Positions 17,101 to 25,001 of a DNA stretch of 43,062 nt are shown here, piece after piece. Origin of the DNA: Paracoccus maritimus (lineage in GTDB: Bacteria > Pseudomonadota > Alphaproteobacteria > Rhodobacterales > Rhodobacteraceae); assembly GCF_025195095.1 (NCBI RefSeq), contig NZ_JANAVZ010000017.1:1-43062 (forward strand), in the 5' to 3' direction. The notes below the pieces were generated by a model that saw nothing but the letters and a program-made list of their open reading frames with translations, did no database searches and was not told the DNA's origin. A program made the position numbers and the translations under genes. Positions within the stretch are counted from its first letter, which is position 1; every line of letters starts with the position of its first letter.

Positions 17101-18375
17101 ATGAACATGAGGACAGAGATGGCATTTCAGAGGGCGGCGCATCCCGCCGCGACGCGGGCCTACCGCGACACCGAAGACGAACACCCGAGGCTGCCGGGGA
17201 ATATGCAGCGGGACAGCTTTGCGGCCCTGGTGGAGCGCGTGGCTCCACATCTGGGCGTTGGCCGGGCAGCTGCGAATACCTTTGTACGCCTGGCGTCGAT
17301 GACCCGGCCGAGTGACTGGACCAGTCCCGACAGATCCCCTGTCATCTATGCCGCGGCCGGCGAGGTGGCAAAGATGCTGGATCGATCGCAAGTGCGCACG
17401 CGCGTGATCACCGCCGAGCTGGAACGCGCCGGGCTGATCGAGCGGAGGACAGCCGCGAATGGCAGCCGGTCGCGGGCGGCGGGAACCGGGCTTTACTTCG
17501 GCGCAGCGATTGCCCGCGCTGCGGAATTGATGGCGCTGGATGACCAATTGAAGGCCGAACGGCAGCAGGCGATCTTTCTGCGCGGCCAGCGGAGCACCCA
17601 TAAGCGTCACCTGACTTGCGCACTGGATCGTTTGTTCGAGATCAGCCCGCACTGTCCGGAGGCCAAAGCGATCCGTCAGGAGGTGGAGGCGTGGCCTTCA
17701 GCCGAACGGCTTCATTGCATGGACCTCGCCGCACTCGAATCCCATGTGGATGAGGCGGATAGGCTGTGCAGAACCGTGCTGGATCTTCTCGATAAACGGG
17801 AAGAACCGAACGGTGAAACGTTCGAAAACAATCGACCCTATCTACAAGATACAACTGAAGAATCCTTGGTATCCTGTAACGAGACCGTGGATAAGCGGAG
17901 CGCGGGCAAGCCCGCGCAAGACAGATCCCATGTCGTGCCGCCTGACGGCGGCCCGAATTGCCGAGAAAAAGATGAAGGGGCGGCCAGCGGAGCGCTCAAG
18001 AGCGAATATATCGCCCGGCTTGGACCACAGAGGCTCTTCGATCTCGCCTCACCGGAAATGCAGCTCTATCTCAGCGGACGGGCAGAGCCGGAATATCTGC
18101 GATTCCACGATTTCGTCTGGGCTGCCGAGCGGCGGGTGCCGGAACTCGGGATCAGCCCCGATGCCTGGAACACGGCACGCGAGGTGATGGGCGAGGACAG
18201 CGCCATGCTGTCGATCCTGGTCCTCGATGCCCGCAAGTCCGAGCCCGGCCACGTCATTTTCAAGCCCGGCGGTTACTTGCGGGCCATGACGGAACGATAC
18301 CGCCGTGGCGAGCTGTACCTGATCCGCAGCCTGATCGGGCTCAGCGAACGCCAGAGGGTAGGGCAGGGGTCATGA
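17101..18375 (+). CDS. repC: Solitary RepC-like replication initiator
   Basis: A 424-residue RepC-family protein without partner repA/repB. The N-terminal domain reads LVERVAPHLGVGRAAANTFV and SQVRTRVITAELERAGLIER, a winged helix. A variable linker occupies about 240-310. The C-terminal RepC domain has VPELGISPDAWNTAREVMGE and GGYLRAMTERYRRGELYLI. The order matches the repABC RepC above but the sequence is different. Start could also be the internal ATG at 17119. It probably initiates replication of a second replicon module. The last bases overlap the start of the next gene. Confidence 0.85.
   Translation: MNMRTEMAFQRAAHPAATRAYRDTEDEHPRLPGNMQRDSFAALVERVAPHLGVGRAAANTFVRLASMTRPSDWTSPDRSPVIYAAAGEVAKMLDRSQVRTRVITAELERAGLIERRTAANGSRSRAAGTGLYFGAAIARAAELMALDDQLKAERQQAIFLRGQRSTHKRHLTCALDRLFEISPHCPEAKAIRQEVEAWPSAERLHCMDLAALESHVDEADRLCRTVLDLLDKREEPNGETFENNRPYLQDTTEESLVSCNETVDKRSAGKPAQDRSHVVPPDGGPNCREKDEGAASGALKSEYIARLGPQRLFDLASPEMQLYLSGRAEPEYLRFHDFVWAAERRVPELGISPDAWNTAREVMGEDSAMLSILVLDARKSEPGHVIFKPGGYLRAMTERYRRGELYLIRSLIGLSERQRVGQGS
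17815..17885. other. Locally AT-rich stretch inside solitary repC, candidate origin
   Basis: The linker-coding part of this repC is richer in A and T than its surroundings (CGAAAACAATCGACCCTATC, then TACAAGATACAACTGAAG). It occupies the same relative place as the oriV candidate in the repABC repC. Assignment is by analogy. Confidence 0.35.
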
Positions 18376-18692
18376 AACCCGAACTGGCAGCCGCCGCGAT
18401 CCTGCTTCTGTCCGTTCACCCGGCATTTGCGCAGGCACCGATCTGTATCCCGCCCGAAGAGCCCTTCGTGCCGGCCGACGACGCAGCTTTCGGGGAATAT
18501 GCCGACCTGGTGGCGGAAGATTTCGAGCGGTATTTCTCGGAAGTCCGGCCATACATCGCTTGCCTCGACGCCGCGCGGCAGGATGCCTTTGCCCGCGCGC
18601 AGGAGATTTCCGCGCAGCACGAGGCGTTCTGGAAACGGGCCGACGAGATGGGACTGACGGAAGAGGTTGCCCCCGATGCCGATCCGGAGTGA
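18372..18692 (+). CDS. Small secreted hypothetical protein
   Basis: A 106-residue protein with a clear signal peptide ending AFAQA (about residue 21). Two Cys in the mature part (CIPPEEPF and YIACLDAARQDAF) could form a disulfide. The rest is acidic and helical. Its ATG overlaps the repC stop by four bases, so it is cotranslated with the replication initiator. No family function known. Confidence 0.6.
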   Translation: MKPELAAAAILLLSVHPAFAQAPICIPPEEPFVPADDAAFGEYADLVAEDFERYFSEVRPYIACLDAARQDAFARAQEISAQHEAFWKRADEMGLTEEVAPDADPE

Positions 18693-18753
18693 CTGGTCAG
18701 TCGATGCCGGCCCCGCGCTCGATCCTCGACGTCTCGCTGCCGCTTCCGGCATC

Positions 18754-19149
18754 TTACCAATAGCGGCGGCATATGTGCCGCGCGATCATGATGCCGGCAA
18801 GATCCGTGCCATCCGGCAACATGCAGCTTCCGATCCATCGATCATGGCTGCGCCTGCCATTCACGTGACAGGCGAGGGACTGACCCCTGACCAGTTGCTG
18901 CATGGCGGATTTTGCGCTCCGCCCGTCGGCGGTGCCCAGTTCGGCGCAGTCGAGAGAGCCGAAGCGGATGGCCTGACCCCGGACCTCGATAGTGTCGCCG
19001 TCGCGCACATCCGTCACAGGGCCGGCGATCTTTTCCCGCGCCAGGATGGGGACGAGCCATGGCACGTATTCGGGAAATCGCTCAACCGGGTCGATGGAGA
19101 GGGTCGACAGCGCCAGGAGGCTGAGGACAATAAGGGCAGGGGACTTCAT
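18754..19149 (-). CDS. Thermonuclease-like secreted protein (SNase fold)
   Basis: A 131-residue protein with an N-terminal signal or anchor (SPALIVLSLLALSTLSI). The SNase core is VTDVRDGDTIEVRGQAIRF then DCAELGTADGRSAKSAMQQL. In family enzymes the nuclease uses two Arg and one Glu. The Arg of IRF and the Glu of CAELG are present, but the usual third Arg (in DRYGR) is replaced (DRWIG). Activity is therefore uncertain. Small SNase genes like this are often part of plasmid backbones. The start ATG 19149 lacks a clear ribosome-binding site. Confidence 0.7.
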   Translation of the reverse strand: MKSPALIVLSLLALSTLSIDPVERFPEYVPWLVPILAREKIAGPVTDVRDGDTIEVRGQAIRFGSLDCAELGTADGRSAKSAMQQLVRGQSLACHVNGRRSHDRWIGSCMLPDGTDLAGIMIARHICRRYW

Positions 19150-19242
19150 GTCACGGTTTCTAGCAGAAAAGCGGGCTTTGTTCATGAAATGTTTCTCGCT
19201 CGATGCGAACATGGTAAACTCCATCTGAAAGGAGATCGAGCC

Positions 19243-19755
19243 ATGACCCGGCCCATTCAGATCAGGACTGCAAGTCAGCGCGAAGTTGCGGCGTTCCTGG
19301 CGCGCCAACGCGATGAGGAAAGCAAAGCCGCCCAAGCCAGAGCGGCGCGCGATCGGCAGTGGCAGAAGGAGATCGACGAACTGGATCAGGAATGCGAGGC
19401 GTGGGAACAGGCTGCGGCCCAATTGCTGGATGAAGGACGGGAGCTCTTCGGGAGCGACACCGCCGCAGGTCAGGAAATGGCCCAGATCCTTGATGCCCGT
19501 GAACTGGCGGCGCGGCGGCGAACGACGGAAGCGGACCAGCGTGCCAGCTATAGCGGCATCACCTCCAAAGAGGCTTTGAGACAGGCTGTCGGCCAGGTGG
19601 CACCACTGCACATTCTGATCTCGATTGTGCCGCTTCAATTCGTGGCCTTGATCGGCATGAACCCCACGGTCCCCGTCCTGATCGCCGCAGCCTATGTCAG
19701 TTTTTGGGTCTGGCTCCATTGGCGCAAGATCCTCGATCTTGCCGGGAGCGTGTAG
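19243..19755 (+). CDS. Coiled-coil membrane protein of unknown function
   Basis: A 170-residue protein. About residues 10-110 are charged and helical, probably a coiled coil (EIDELDQECEAWEQAAAQLL). Two hydrophobic segments near the C-terminus follow (ILISIVPLQFVALIG and VPVLIAAAYVSFWVW). AAAGGAGATC precedes ATG 19243. It could be a plasmid mobilisation or exclusion protein, but no family was recognised. Confidence 0.55.
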   Translation: MTRPIQIRTASQREVAAFLARQRDEESKAAQARAARDRQWQKEIDELDQECEAWEQAAAQLLDEGRELFGSDTAAGQEMAQILDARELAARRRTTEADQRASYSGITSKEALRQAVGQVAPLHILISIVPLQFVALIGMNPTVPVLIAAAYVSFWVWLHWRKILDLAGSV

Positions 19756-19832
19756 TCAACATGAGCGTCTAACGCTCTCGCATCATGGGGGCAGGGGGGC
19801 AGGGGATCGCCATGATCCCTGTTTCAGGCAAC

Positions 19833-20064
19833 TCAACGTGTGACGCATTTGCGGCGGTGCCGCTGAAGTTGCCGGTGATGCGCTAGCGTTAGCCGACGGA
19901 GCGAGACGGCCACGGATCGAGCGAACAGCGGCGCGGTCGAGGTCACCACCGTGCCGGGTGCGCGAGAAGTAATCGACGAGCTACGCCGACAGGGCCTGCA
20001 ATTCGGCTTCGGTTGCCGGGGCACCGCGACGGGCGATGATCTCGTTGCGGCAATCAGCGTTCAT
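19833..20064 (-). pseudogene. Broken small ORF coupled to second parE
   Basis: An ATG at 20064 overlaps the parE stop (ATGATG arrangement). It opens a frame of 27 codons (MNADCRNEIIARRGAPATEA ...) that hits TAG. The same frame then continues with sensible codons (LVDYFSRTRHGGDLDRAAV) to about 19833. This looks like a third gene in the toxin-antitoxin operon inactivated by one nonsense change. It could also be a short peptide gene. Function unknown. Confidence 0.35.
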
Positions 20065-20372
20065 CATTGCGGATCATCCTCGGGAAACAGCAGAGCAGCG
20101 TAGTCCCTCGCACCATGCAGCACACGGATCACGAAAACCTCGTTGTCATCGGCGCGATAGAAAATCTGGTATTTGTCATGCACCCGCCGTCGAACGCCTT
20201 TTTGCGCGTAACGCGGCACCAGAGGGTGAGCCTTCGGCATCTGGCCGAGGCTGGCGCATTTGCCAGCCAATTCGGCCACGAAGGATTGCGCACGGGGCGG
20301 ATTGTCCCGCGCGATGTAATCACCGATGGCGATCAGATCTTGCCGCGCTTCGGATGATAGGCGGACCTTCAT
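20064..20372 (-). CDS. parE: ParE/RelE-family toxin (second module)
   Basis: A 102-residue RelE/ParE toxin: LSSEARQDLIAIGDYIARDN, then GVRRRVHDKYQIFYRADDNE and VFVIRVLHGARDY, the usual final strand. Distinct in sequence from the toxin at 3541. Its ATG overlaps the antitoxin stop by four bases. It probably inhibits gyrase and stabilises the plasmid, inferred from family membership. Confidence 0.85.
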   Translation of the reverse strand: MKVRLSSEARQDLIAIGDYIARDNPPRAQSFVAELAGKCASLGQMPKAHPLVPRYAQKGVRRRVHDKYQIFYRADDNEVFVIRVLHGARDYAALLFPEDDPQ

Positions 20373-20611
20373 GCAGAGGCATACCGCTGCGCGAGTTCCA
20401 CAGCCACGTCTTCAATTGCATGAGTTTGGCCCGCCTCGATATCTGCCAAGCCGCGTTCTATGGCCATATCCAGCGCCGCAAGGCGCTTCTCGCGCTCTTC
20501 GACCAGCCGCACCCCTTCCCGCAGCACTTCACTTTTGGAGCCGTAGCGGCCCGATTCCACGAGCCGCTGGATGTAGGATTCCAAAGGTTTTCCCAATTCT
20601 GCGCTGATCAT
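20369..20611 (-). CDS. parD: ParD-family antitoxin (second module)
   Basis: An 80-residue protein with the ParD pattern GKPLESYIQRLVESGRYGSK then SEVLREGVRLVEEREKR. N-terminal ribbon-helix-helix and C-terminal toxin-binding helix are both present. Overlaps parE by four bases. It likely represses its own operon from the AT-rich region upstream of 20611. Confidence 0.85.
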   Translation of the reverse strand: MISAELGKPLESYIQRLVESGRYGSKSEVLREGVRLVEEREKRLAALDMAIERGLADIEAGQTHAIEDVAVELAQRYASA

Positions 20612-20734
20612 TGCGTGTTCTCCAATCTCGCCATGTGGTCAAGATAGGCGACTTATGAATTATTATCAATTCCGATCCCAGTGCCGCGCCTGCCATCCGC
20701 GCCGGTCGGCCAGCTTCTCGGCTATGCCTGCTGA

Positions 20735-20983
20735 CGCGGAGTAGGGGGTATGCGTGCCGAGCTTGAAGCCGCCGGGAGGCCCTTTGGTCCGAGCGATCTG
20801 CTGATCGCGGCTCATGCCGGCGCTATTGGTGCGGTGCTCGTGACTGACAACACGGACGAATTTTCCCGCGTTCGCGGTCTGCGTGTTGAAAACTGGATCA
20901 GATCATCCCTGAGCCTGAGATTCGATTCATCGCTACTGAATGCGGTTTTCCAAGAGGGGCAGAGGCCACAAAATTATGCGTAA
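20735..20983 (+). pseudogene. C-terminal fragment of a VapC-type PIN toxin
   Basis: The last 50-55 codons of a PIN-domain toxin are recognisable: RAELEAAGRPFGPSDLLIAA, then VLVTDNTDEFSRVRGLRVEN. This carries the conserved Asp of the third acidic position. The N-terminal half with the first catalytic Asp is absent, and no vapB is present upstream. The frame runs past the normal end to 20983. Nonfunctional remnant of a third toxin-antitoxin system. Confidence 0.65.
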
Positions 20984-21231
20984 TAATATACATTATGGAA
21001 CGAATAGCATATTTCTGTATAAATACAATATGGTATGGTGTCATTACTAGGCCGCCGTTTCCCGCCGTTCCGTAGCCGGCAGGTTGGCATGGCCACGAGC
21101 CCGCCGCCTCCATCCGGCGTTGCGGTGGTCCGTTCGGCATCGTTGACTCGCTCCTGTAACGGAACAGGTTTACGGCTGCCGTCAGACTGCCTCGATCAAC
21201 TTGCTGCGCTCCATTCTTGCCATGATGAACA

Positions 21232-21403
21232 GCTAGAGATGCCGCTCAACGTCCTGGCGCTGGTGAAGAATGCGGATCACGTCGAGCGTATCCGCGCCCT
21301 CCCGGACATAGACCATGTGCGAGCCAGCCCGCGCCTTGAGTATCCCAGGACGCAGGTCGACCGGCTGGCTGACCGTGTCACCTGCAGCCAGGGACAGGCA
21401 GCC
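21232..21403 (-). pseudogene. C-terminal fragment of a ParE toxin, near copy of the toxin at 3541
   Basis: About 57 codons (SLAAGDTVSQPVDLRPGILK, then [20 protein letters not shown]) closely match the end of ParE at 3541-3831. DNA similarity starts at the stop codon and ends abruptly at GCCAGGGACAGGCA. Beyond this the sequence becomes a serine recombinase on the other strand. This is a recombination joint. Confidence 0.7.
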
Positions 21404-21760
21404 CTGCATCCCACCATAGCGGAGCAAATTGAAAAGAAGGGCGTCAAACTTGCCCTCGGCGCATCGGGTTACGATCCGACCGATCCGATGGGCAAAATGT
21501 TCTTCAACATTCTGGCCACCTTCGCCGAGTTTGAAACCGATCTGATCAGGATGCGGACGAGGGAAGGCAAGGCCATCGCCCGTGCCAGGGAAAAACTTCG
21601 AGAAAAACAGCCGAAACACTCAGAAAAACAACAAAAAGAGCTGACGCGGATGTATGTGTCAGGCGACTATGCCATCAGCGACTTGGCTGAACTCTTCGCG
21701 GTCTCAAGGCCGACCATCTACAGGACGCTGCAACGCACAGGGAGCAAAATCAGCCCTTAG
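21404..21760 (+). pseudogene. C-terminal half of a serine recombinase (resolvase/invertase)
   Basis: The frame encodes IEKKGVKLALGASGYDPTDP then MGKMFFNILATFAEFETDLI, and a C-terminal HTH (SDLAELFAVSRPTIYRTLQR). This is the second half of a Hin/Tn3-type recombinase. The N-terminal catalytic part with the nucleophile Ser is replaced by the ParE fragment read antisense. The frame is open further upstream only by chance. Not functional as an enzyme. Confidence 0.7.
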
Positions 21761-21833
21761 AGCGTAGGATTTTACCCCCTCCGGCATCAGACCCCACAAT
21801 TTGCAGACGCCGACAAACACGTATCCCCGGGCT

Positions 21834-24023
21834 TTATCGGCCTATCGGACGCTTTGGCAGCGCCGTCATGTCCGAGGCGTCCTTGAGGGTGAGCTGGTGT
21901 CCCGGGTTTGCGTTACTGGTGGATTCGTTGTCGACGAACCACTGGAAATTCTCGCCCTGCGGATTGGGATCGCGGGTGGTGCGCGGATAGTGAACCGGAA
22001 AACCGCTGAACCCGGCGGCCGATTTCTCGAAGTCCTGCAGATAGCCGGCCCCATAGAGAGAGCACATTTTGGCCGTGAAGGCGTCCAGCGCCGGCCGCTG
22101 GTCATGGCTGACCGGTTGCAGCGATGCATCCAGATCGCGCAGAGCGGCGACCCTGTCTTCGGCCCTGACGATTTCGGCGTTCTCGATTTCGACCCGCACC
22201 GCCCCGAACCCCAGTGGGCGGCCGCCGGCCACAGTCAGGCAGTGCTCCGGGGGCAGCGAGCCGAGATAGATCAGCGCTCCGAGTTCTTCTTCGGTGAGGT
22301 TGTCGAAGGCCAGCTCGGCGGTGAATTCCACGCCCGGATTGACCCAATCGAAGATCGAGCGGTTCTGGTCGGACTTGTTGTCGGGTTGCGCCGGGTCGGT
22401 CGGACGGCGGAGATATTCGCGATAGCGGTTCCCAAGGGGCCGCGGTGGGTTGCTGCTCGCGTCCTGCTCGGCCGCTGGCCCCGACCAATAATCCGCAATC
22501 CCCTGCGTCTCACTGTGCCAGGGATAGACCTTGCGCCGGGCGATGCTCTTGGCGCCGGGGTCGTCATAGCCGACCTGCCATTTGTGGCGCCCGCCCTGCT
22601 GCGCCGCCCCGCTGGCATCGCCGAGATAGAAGCGGCTCTGTTCGGGCTTGGGGGCGCCAAGAATCGCCAGCGGCAGCCCGTCACTGAACTCGGAAAATGG
22701 CTTTCCATTGACTTCACCGGTGCCGGGGACATAGTCGATCGTCAGGATACGCAGATTGCCCTTGTATTGCCGCTTGCGCCGGTCGTTCGGCTGCACCTTG
22801 GTCGTATCGGCCCAGCCAAAGACCCGCTCGGCGGGCGACAGGCGCTCATACTCCGTCGCCGGGCGCAGGCCGGCCGGCAAGAAATCAATCGGCGGGTGCT
22901 CGTGCAGCTTGCGCGAAATGGAGACGGGCAGAAGCGCGGTGATCTTGCGCTTGACCGGATCCCAATAGGCATTGCACATCACCCCGGCCGCGAGGTCGGC
23001 GGCGGCGGCGTCATAGACCTGGCGGCTGATGCCCGGCTTTGAGCTCGGCGCGCCTCTGGGCCCCTTCCACTCATGCTCTTTTCCCACTCTGGCGGGCAGC
23101 TCCGTATTCGGCTGTTCCTTGTAGCTCTCGATGAGCAGGCGCCAGTCGGTGTCGAGCGCGCCGTCGATTGACGGGTGCGTCAGAGGCAGAACGAGCGGCT
23201 CCAACCGGGCGAAAAACACCCGCTCGTCGTGCTTACCCATGATGTTGTCATTGGTGATGCAATACCAGCCGGGCTGGCCGCGCAGCCATCTGCCTGTCGC
23301 GGTGTAATTGTGGCCGCGCGCAGCAGGATATGGCCAGGCCACCATCGTGCCGCCAATCGGCCCATGGGTCACCACTTCCCAGAACCGAAAAGCGCCTTTT
23401 AGCATCTCCCGCAGGTCAAAAACGCCCGCCGTGCCGTGCAGCGCCCTGTCTGTGGCGCTGAAGCACCGGGCGCCGGGCAGCCAGGCGGCATACATGAGGC
23501 TGCCCGGCGGGCCATTGGCGCTCGGCCAGGACGATGGCGCATGGCTGCCAAAGAACAGATGCAGCTCAAGATCGCCGGCGGCATTGGCCGCCACCCGCGC
23601 TGGCACCGTCCAGAGCCCTTCCTTGGGCACCATGCGCCGGCCGAGCCGCTTGTCGTGCTTGTCCAGAATGGCGAAGCGCGAATTGGTGACCGCCTCATAG
23701 GCGGCGCGCAGGGCCCCCTTGAAGGTGGTGATCGGCAGGTGCGGCAGGCCGTTGCGGCGGCGGCAGTGATAGGTCTTGTGCTTGGGCTTCGCCTGATCCT
23801 CTCCCGACCCCTGGTCGGGCTCTGTCGCGCTCTCGTCCGGCTCCTGGTAGAGGACCTCGGGGATGAGCAGCGGGGTCTTGGCCGTGACCTTCAGTGTCAG
23901 CCGGCCGCTGAAGGTGCCAGCCTGCAACCGGTCATGCCCCTTAGGTGGCGAAAAGCAGAACGGGTCGCTCTCATTGGGCGCAGGTGCCTTGAGGAAGGTG
24001 TAGGGATTGAAGAAATCGGTCAT
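21834..24023 (-). CDS. CRISPR RAMP protein, TIGR03986-like (type III-D-associated)
   Basis: A 729-residue RAMP-superfamily protein. The start MTDFFNPYTFLKAP is typical of the family. A first RAMP domain begins near 40 (LTLKVTAKTPLLIPE) and has the PITTFKGALRAAYEAVTNSR helix at about 97-116. A middle block carries FGWADT (402-407) and YKGNLRI (420-426). The last domain has the glycine-rich loop VAGGRPLGFGAVRVEIENAE at about 598-617. Such Cas7-like proteins bind crRNA or form part of type III effectors. It lies 14 bases after csx19 and is the last gene of the run. No Cas10 or array is present here. Family assignment is by recognition of motifs. Confidence 0.8.
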   Translation of the reverse strand: MTDFFNPYTFLKAPAPNESDPFCFSPPKGHDRLQAGTFSGRLTLKVTAKTPLLIPEVLYQEPDESATEPDQGSGEDQAKPKHKTYHCRRRNGLPHLPITTFKGALRAAYEAVTNSRFAILDKHDKRLGRRMVPKEGLWTVPARVAANAAGDLELHLFFGSHAPSSWPSANGPPGSLMYAAWLPGARCFSATDRALHGTAGVFDLREMLKGAFRFWEVVTHGPIGGTMVAWPYPAARGHNYTATGRWLRGQPGWYCITNDNIMGKHDERVFFARLEPLVLPLTHPSIDGALDTDWRLLIESYKEQPNTELPARVGKEHEWKGPRGAPSSKPGISRQVYDAAAADLAAGVMCNAYWDPVKRKITALLPVSISRKLHEHPPIDFLPAGLRPATEYERLSPAERVFGWADTTKVQPNDRRKRQYKGNLRILTIDYVPGTGEVNGKPFSEFSDGLPLAILGAPKPEQSRFYLGDASGAAQQGGRHKWQVGYDDPGAKSIARRKVYPWHSETQGIADYWSGPAAEQDASSNPPRPLGNRYREYLRRPTDPAQPDNKSDQNRSIFDWVNPGVEFTAELAFDNLTEEELGALIYLGSLPPEHCLTVAGGRPLGFGAVRVEIENAEIVRAEDRVAALRDLDASLQPVSHDQRPALDAFTAKMCSLYGAGYLQDFEKSAAGFSGFPVHYPRTTRDPNPQGENFQWFVDNESTSNANPGHQLTLKDASDMTALPKRPIGR

Positions 24024-24037
24024 TGGCCTGTGGCCTT

Positions 24038-24610
24038 CTAGGGTTGCGGCTCCGAGATAGTGTCGAATTTGGCGAGCCTTGTAGCACGGAGCCGCAGATT
24101 GCCGTCCTCGCCAGGGACGAAATAGCTATAGCGCCACAGAGCGAGGCGTTCGCTCTCGGCAAGCGGCGGATGCGGCACCTTGATCTCGCCGATACGGGCG
24201 GCGGCCAGCCGGCTCCAGGCTGCGCCCGTACTGTCATCGGCCAGCGACTTGCCCCAGAGCATGAGCTTGTTGGCCATCTGATGGGCTGTCTCGACCTCGG
24301 CCTCCGGCCAGCCCCAGGCAGCGGGCGACGCCGCCTCCGCCACCGCGCCCGCCAGCCCGGTGCCACCGTCGCGCCGCAGCCAATGCAGCTCGGTTTCGCC
24401 GGTCATCACGTGGAGTTGGTAGACTTGGCTCAGGTCGAGGGCTTCGCCGTCCGGCCCCAACAGGCTCGCGCCGGACAGGTCGGCAAACCGGCATTCGGCT
24501 GGCGACATGGTGATGGCCAGCGGCTCGGCGAAGCCGCAGCAGAGCGCCAGGGCGTCGTGGATAGTCAGGTCCGGCCAGCACCAGCGGTGCAGCTCTACCG
24601 GGATACTCAT
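24038..24610 (-). CDS. csx19: Csx19/TIGR03984-like CRISPR-associated protein
   Basis: A 190-residue protein with the family pattern: VYQLHVMTGETELHWLRRDG near 63-82, LMLWGKSL near 115-122, then AAARIGEIKVPHPPLAESER and LRATRLAKF at the end. Csx19 is an accessory gene of type III-D CRISPR loci with unknown biochemical role. Its ATG overlaps the stop of an upstream truncated gene (ATGA), and the RAMP gene follows at once. The three clearly came from one operon. The assignment rests on sequence pattern alone. Confidence 0.7.
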   Translation of the reverse strand: MSIPVELHRWCWPDLTIHDALALCCGFAEPLAITMSPAECRFADLSGASLLGPDGEALDLSQVYQLHVMTGETELHWLRRDGGTGLAGAVAEAASPAAWGWPEAEVETAHQMANKLMLWGKSLADDSTGAAWSRLAAARIGEIKVPHPPLAESERLALWRYSYFVPGEDGNLRLRATRLAKFDTISEPQP

Positions 24611-24690
24611 GGCTTCACCTTCAGGTATTCGGTCCAGGCATCCTTCATCGCCTGGCTGGCCCCTAGGCGGATGGCGAGCGGCCACCTAGG
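24607..24690 (-). pseudogene. 3' tail of a truncated gene coupled to csx19
   Basis: The last 20-28 codons (RLGASQAMKDAWTEYLKVKP, then stop) end four bases into csx19. Translational coupling suggests this is the end of a lost upstream cas gene, probably another RAMP. The open frame extends further to 24789, but residues before about 24690 are low-complexity and out of character. The likely break is at the CCTAGG inverted repeat. Confidence 0.45.
24662..24690. repeat. Inverted repeat with CCTAGG arms at the cas-fragment boundary
   Basis: CCTAGGCGG (24662-24670) and CCACCTAGG (24682-24690) pair in eight of nine positions across 11 bases. It sits at the probable breakpoint of the truncated gene. 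It may be a recombination scar, an integration site or chance. Confidence 0.4.
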
Positions 24691-24699
24691 GCGATGGGC

Positions 24700-24932
24700 A
24701 GTAGGACAGAGGCGGCCCGCGCTTGAGGCGCGGCCCATGATGGGCTGAGGACGTGCCGGGGGATCGACGCGGGCTGCGCCCGTGCTCACCCCCCCGCCCC
24801 GACGATGTTTCCGTTTCCTTTATCCGCCCGCATCCCTGCGTCTGGGCGCACTCCGGTCCTGCGGAGAATGCCGCAACCGCCAGCCCCGAAAGCAGGGGCG
24901 CGGCGGCGCGTGATGTCGAACGATCGTGTCAT
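24700..24932 (-). pseudogene. Frameshifted start of a Tat-exported protein
   Basis: From ATG 24932, preceded by GGAGAACG, the sequence reads MTRSFDITRR. A one-base frame change then gives ALLSGLAVAAFSAGPECAQT, which together make a Tat signal peptide. The rest quickly turns into low-complexity codons (arginine and proline rich) and merges with the cas-fragment boundary. It is probably the truncated last gene of the copper operon that starts at 26654. Identity unknown. Confidence 0.4.
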
Positions 24933-25001
24933 GGTCGTTCTCCAACTGACCAGCTGACAAGATGAACTCATACCCTGCTTTTGCAGTTCGCGTGTCGGTC
25001 A

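Noticed and set aside
21801..23042. Long plus-strand open frame of 413 codons
   Set aside because: It is antisense to the RAMP gene, rich in Arg and Gly typical of GC-rich shadow frames, and has no family features.
21834..24790. CRISPR array near the RAMP and csx19 genes
   Set aside because: I looked for regularly spaced 25-40 base repeats around the cas-like genes and found none. The only periodic array seen in the window is the short 13-base one at 12041.
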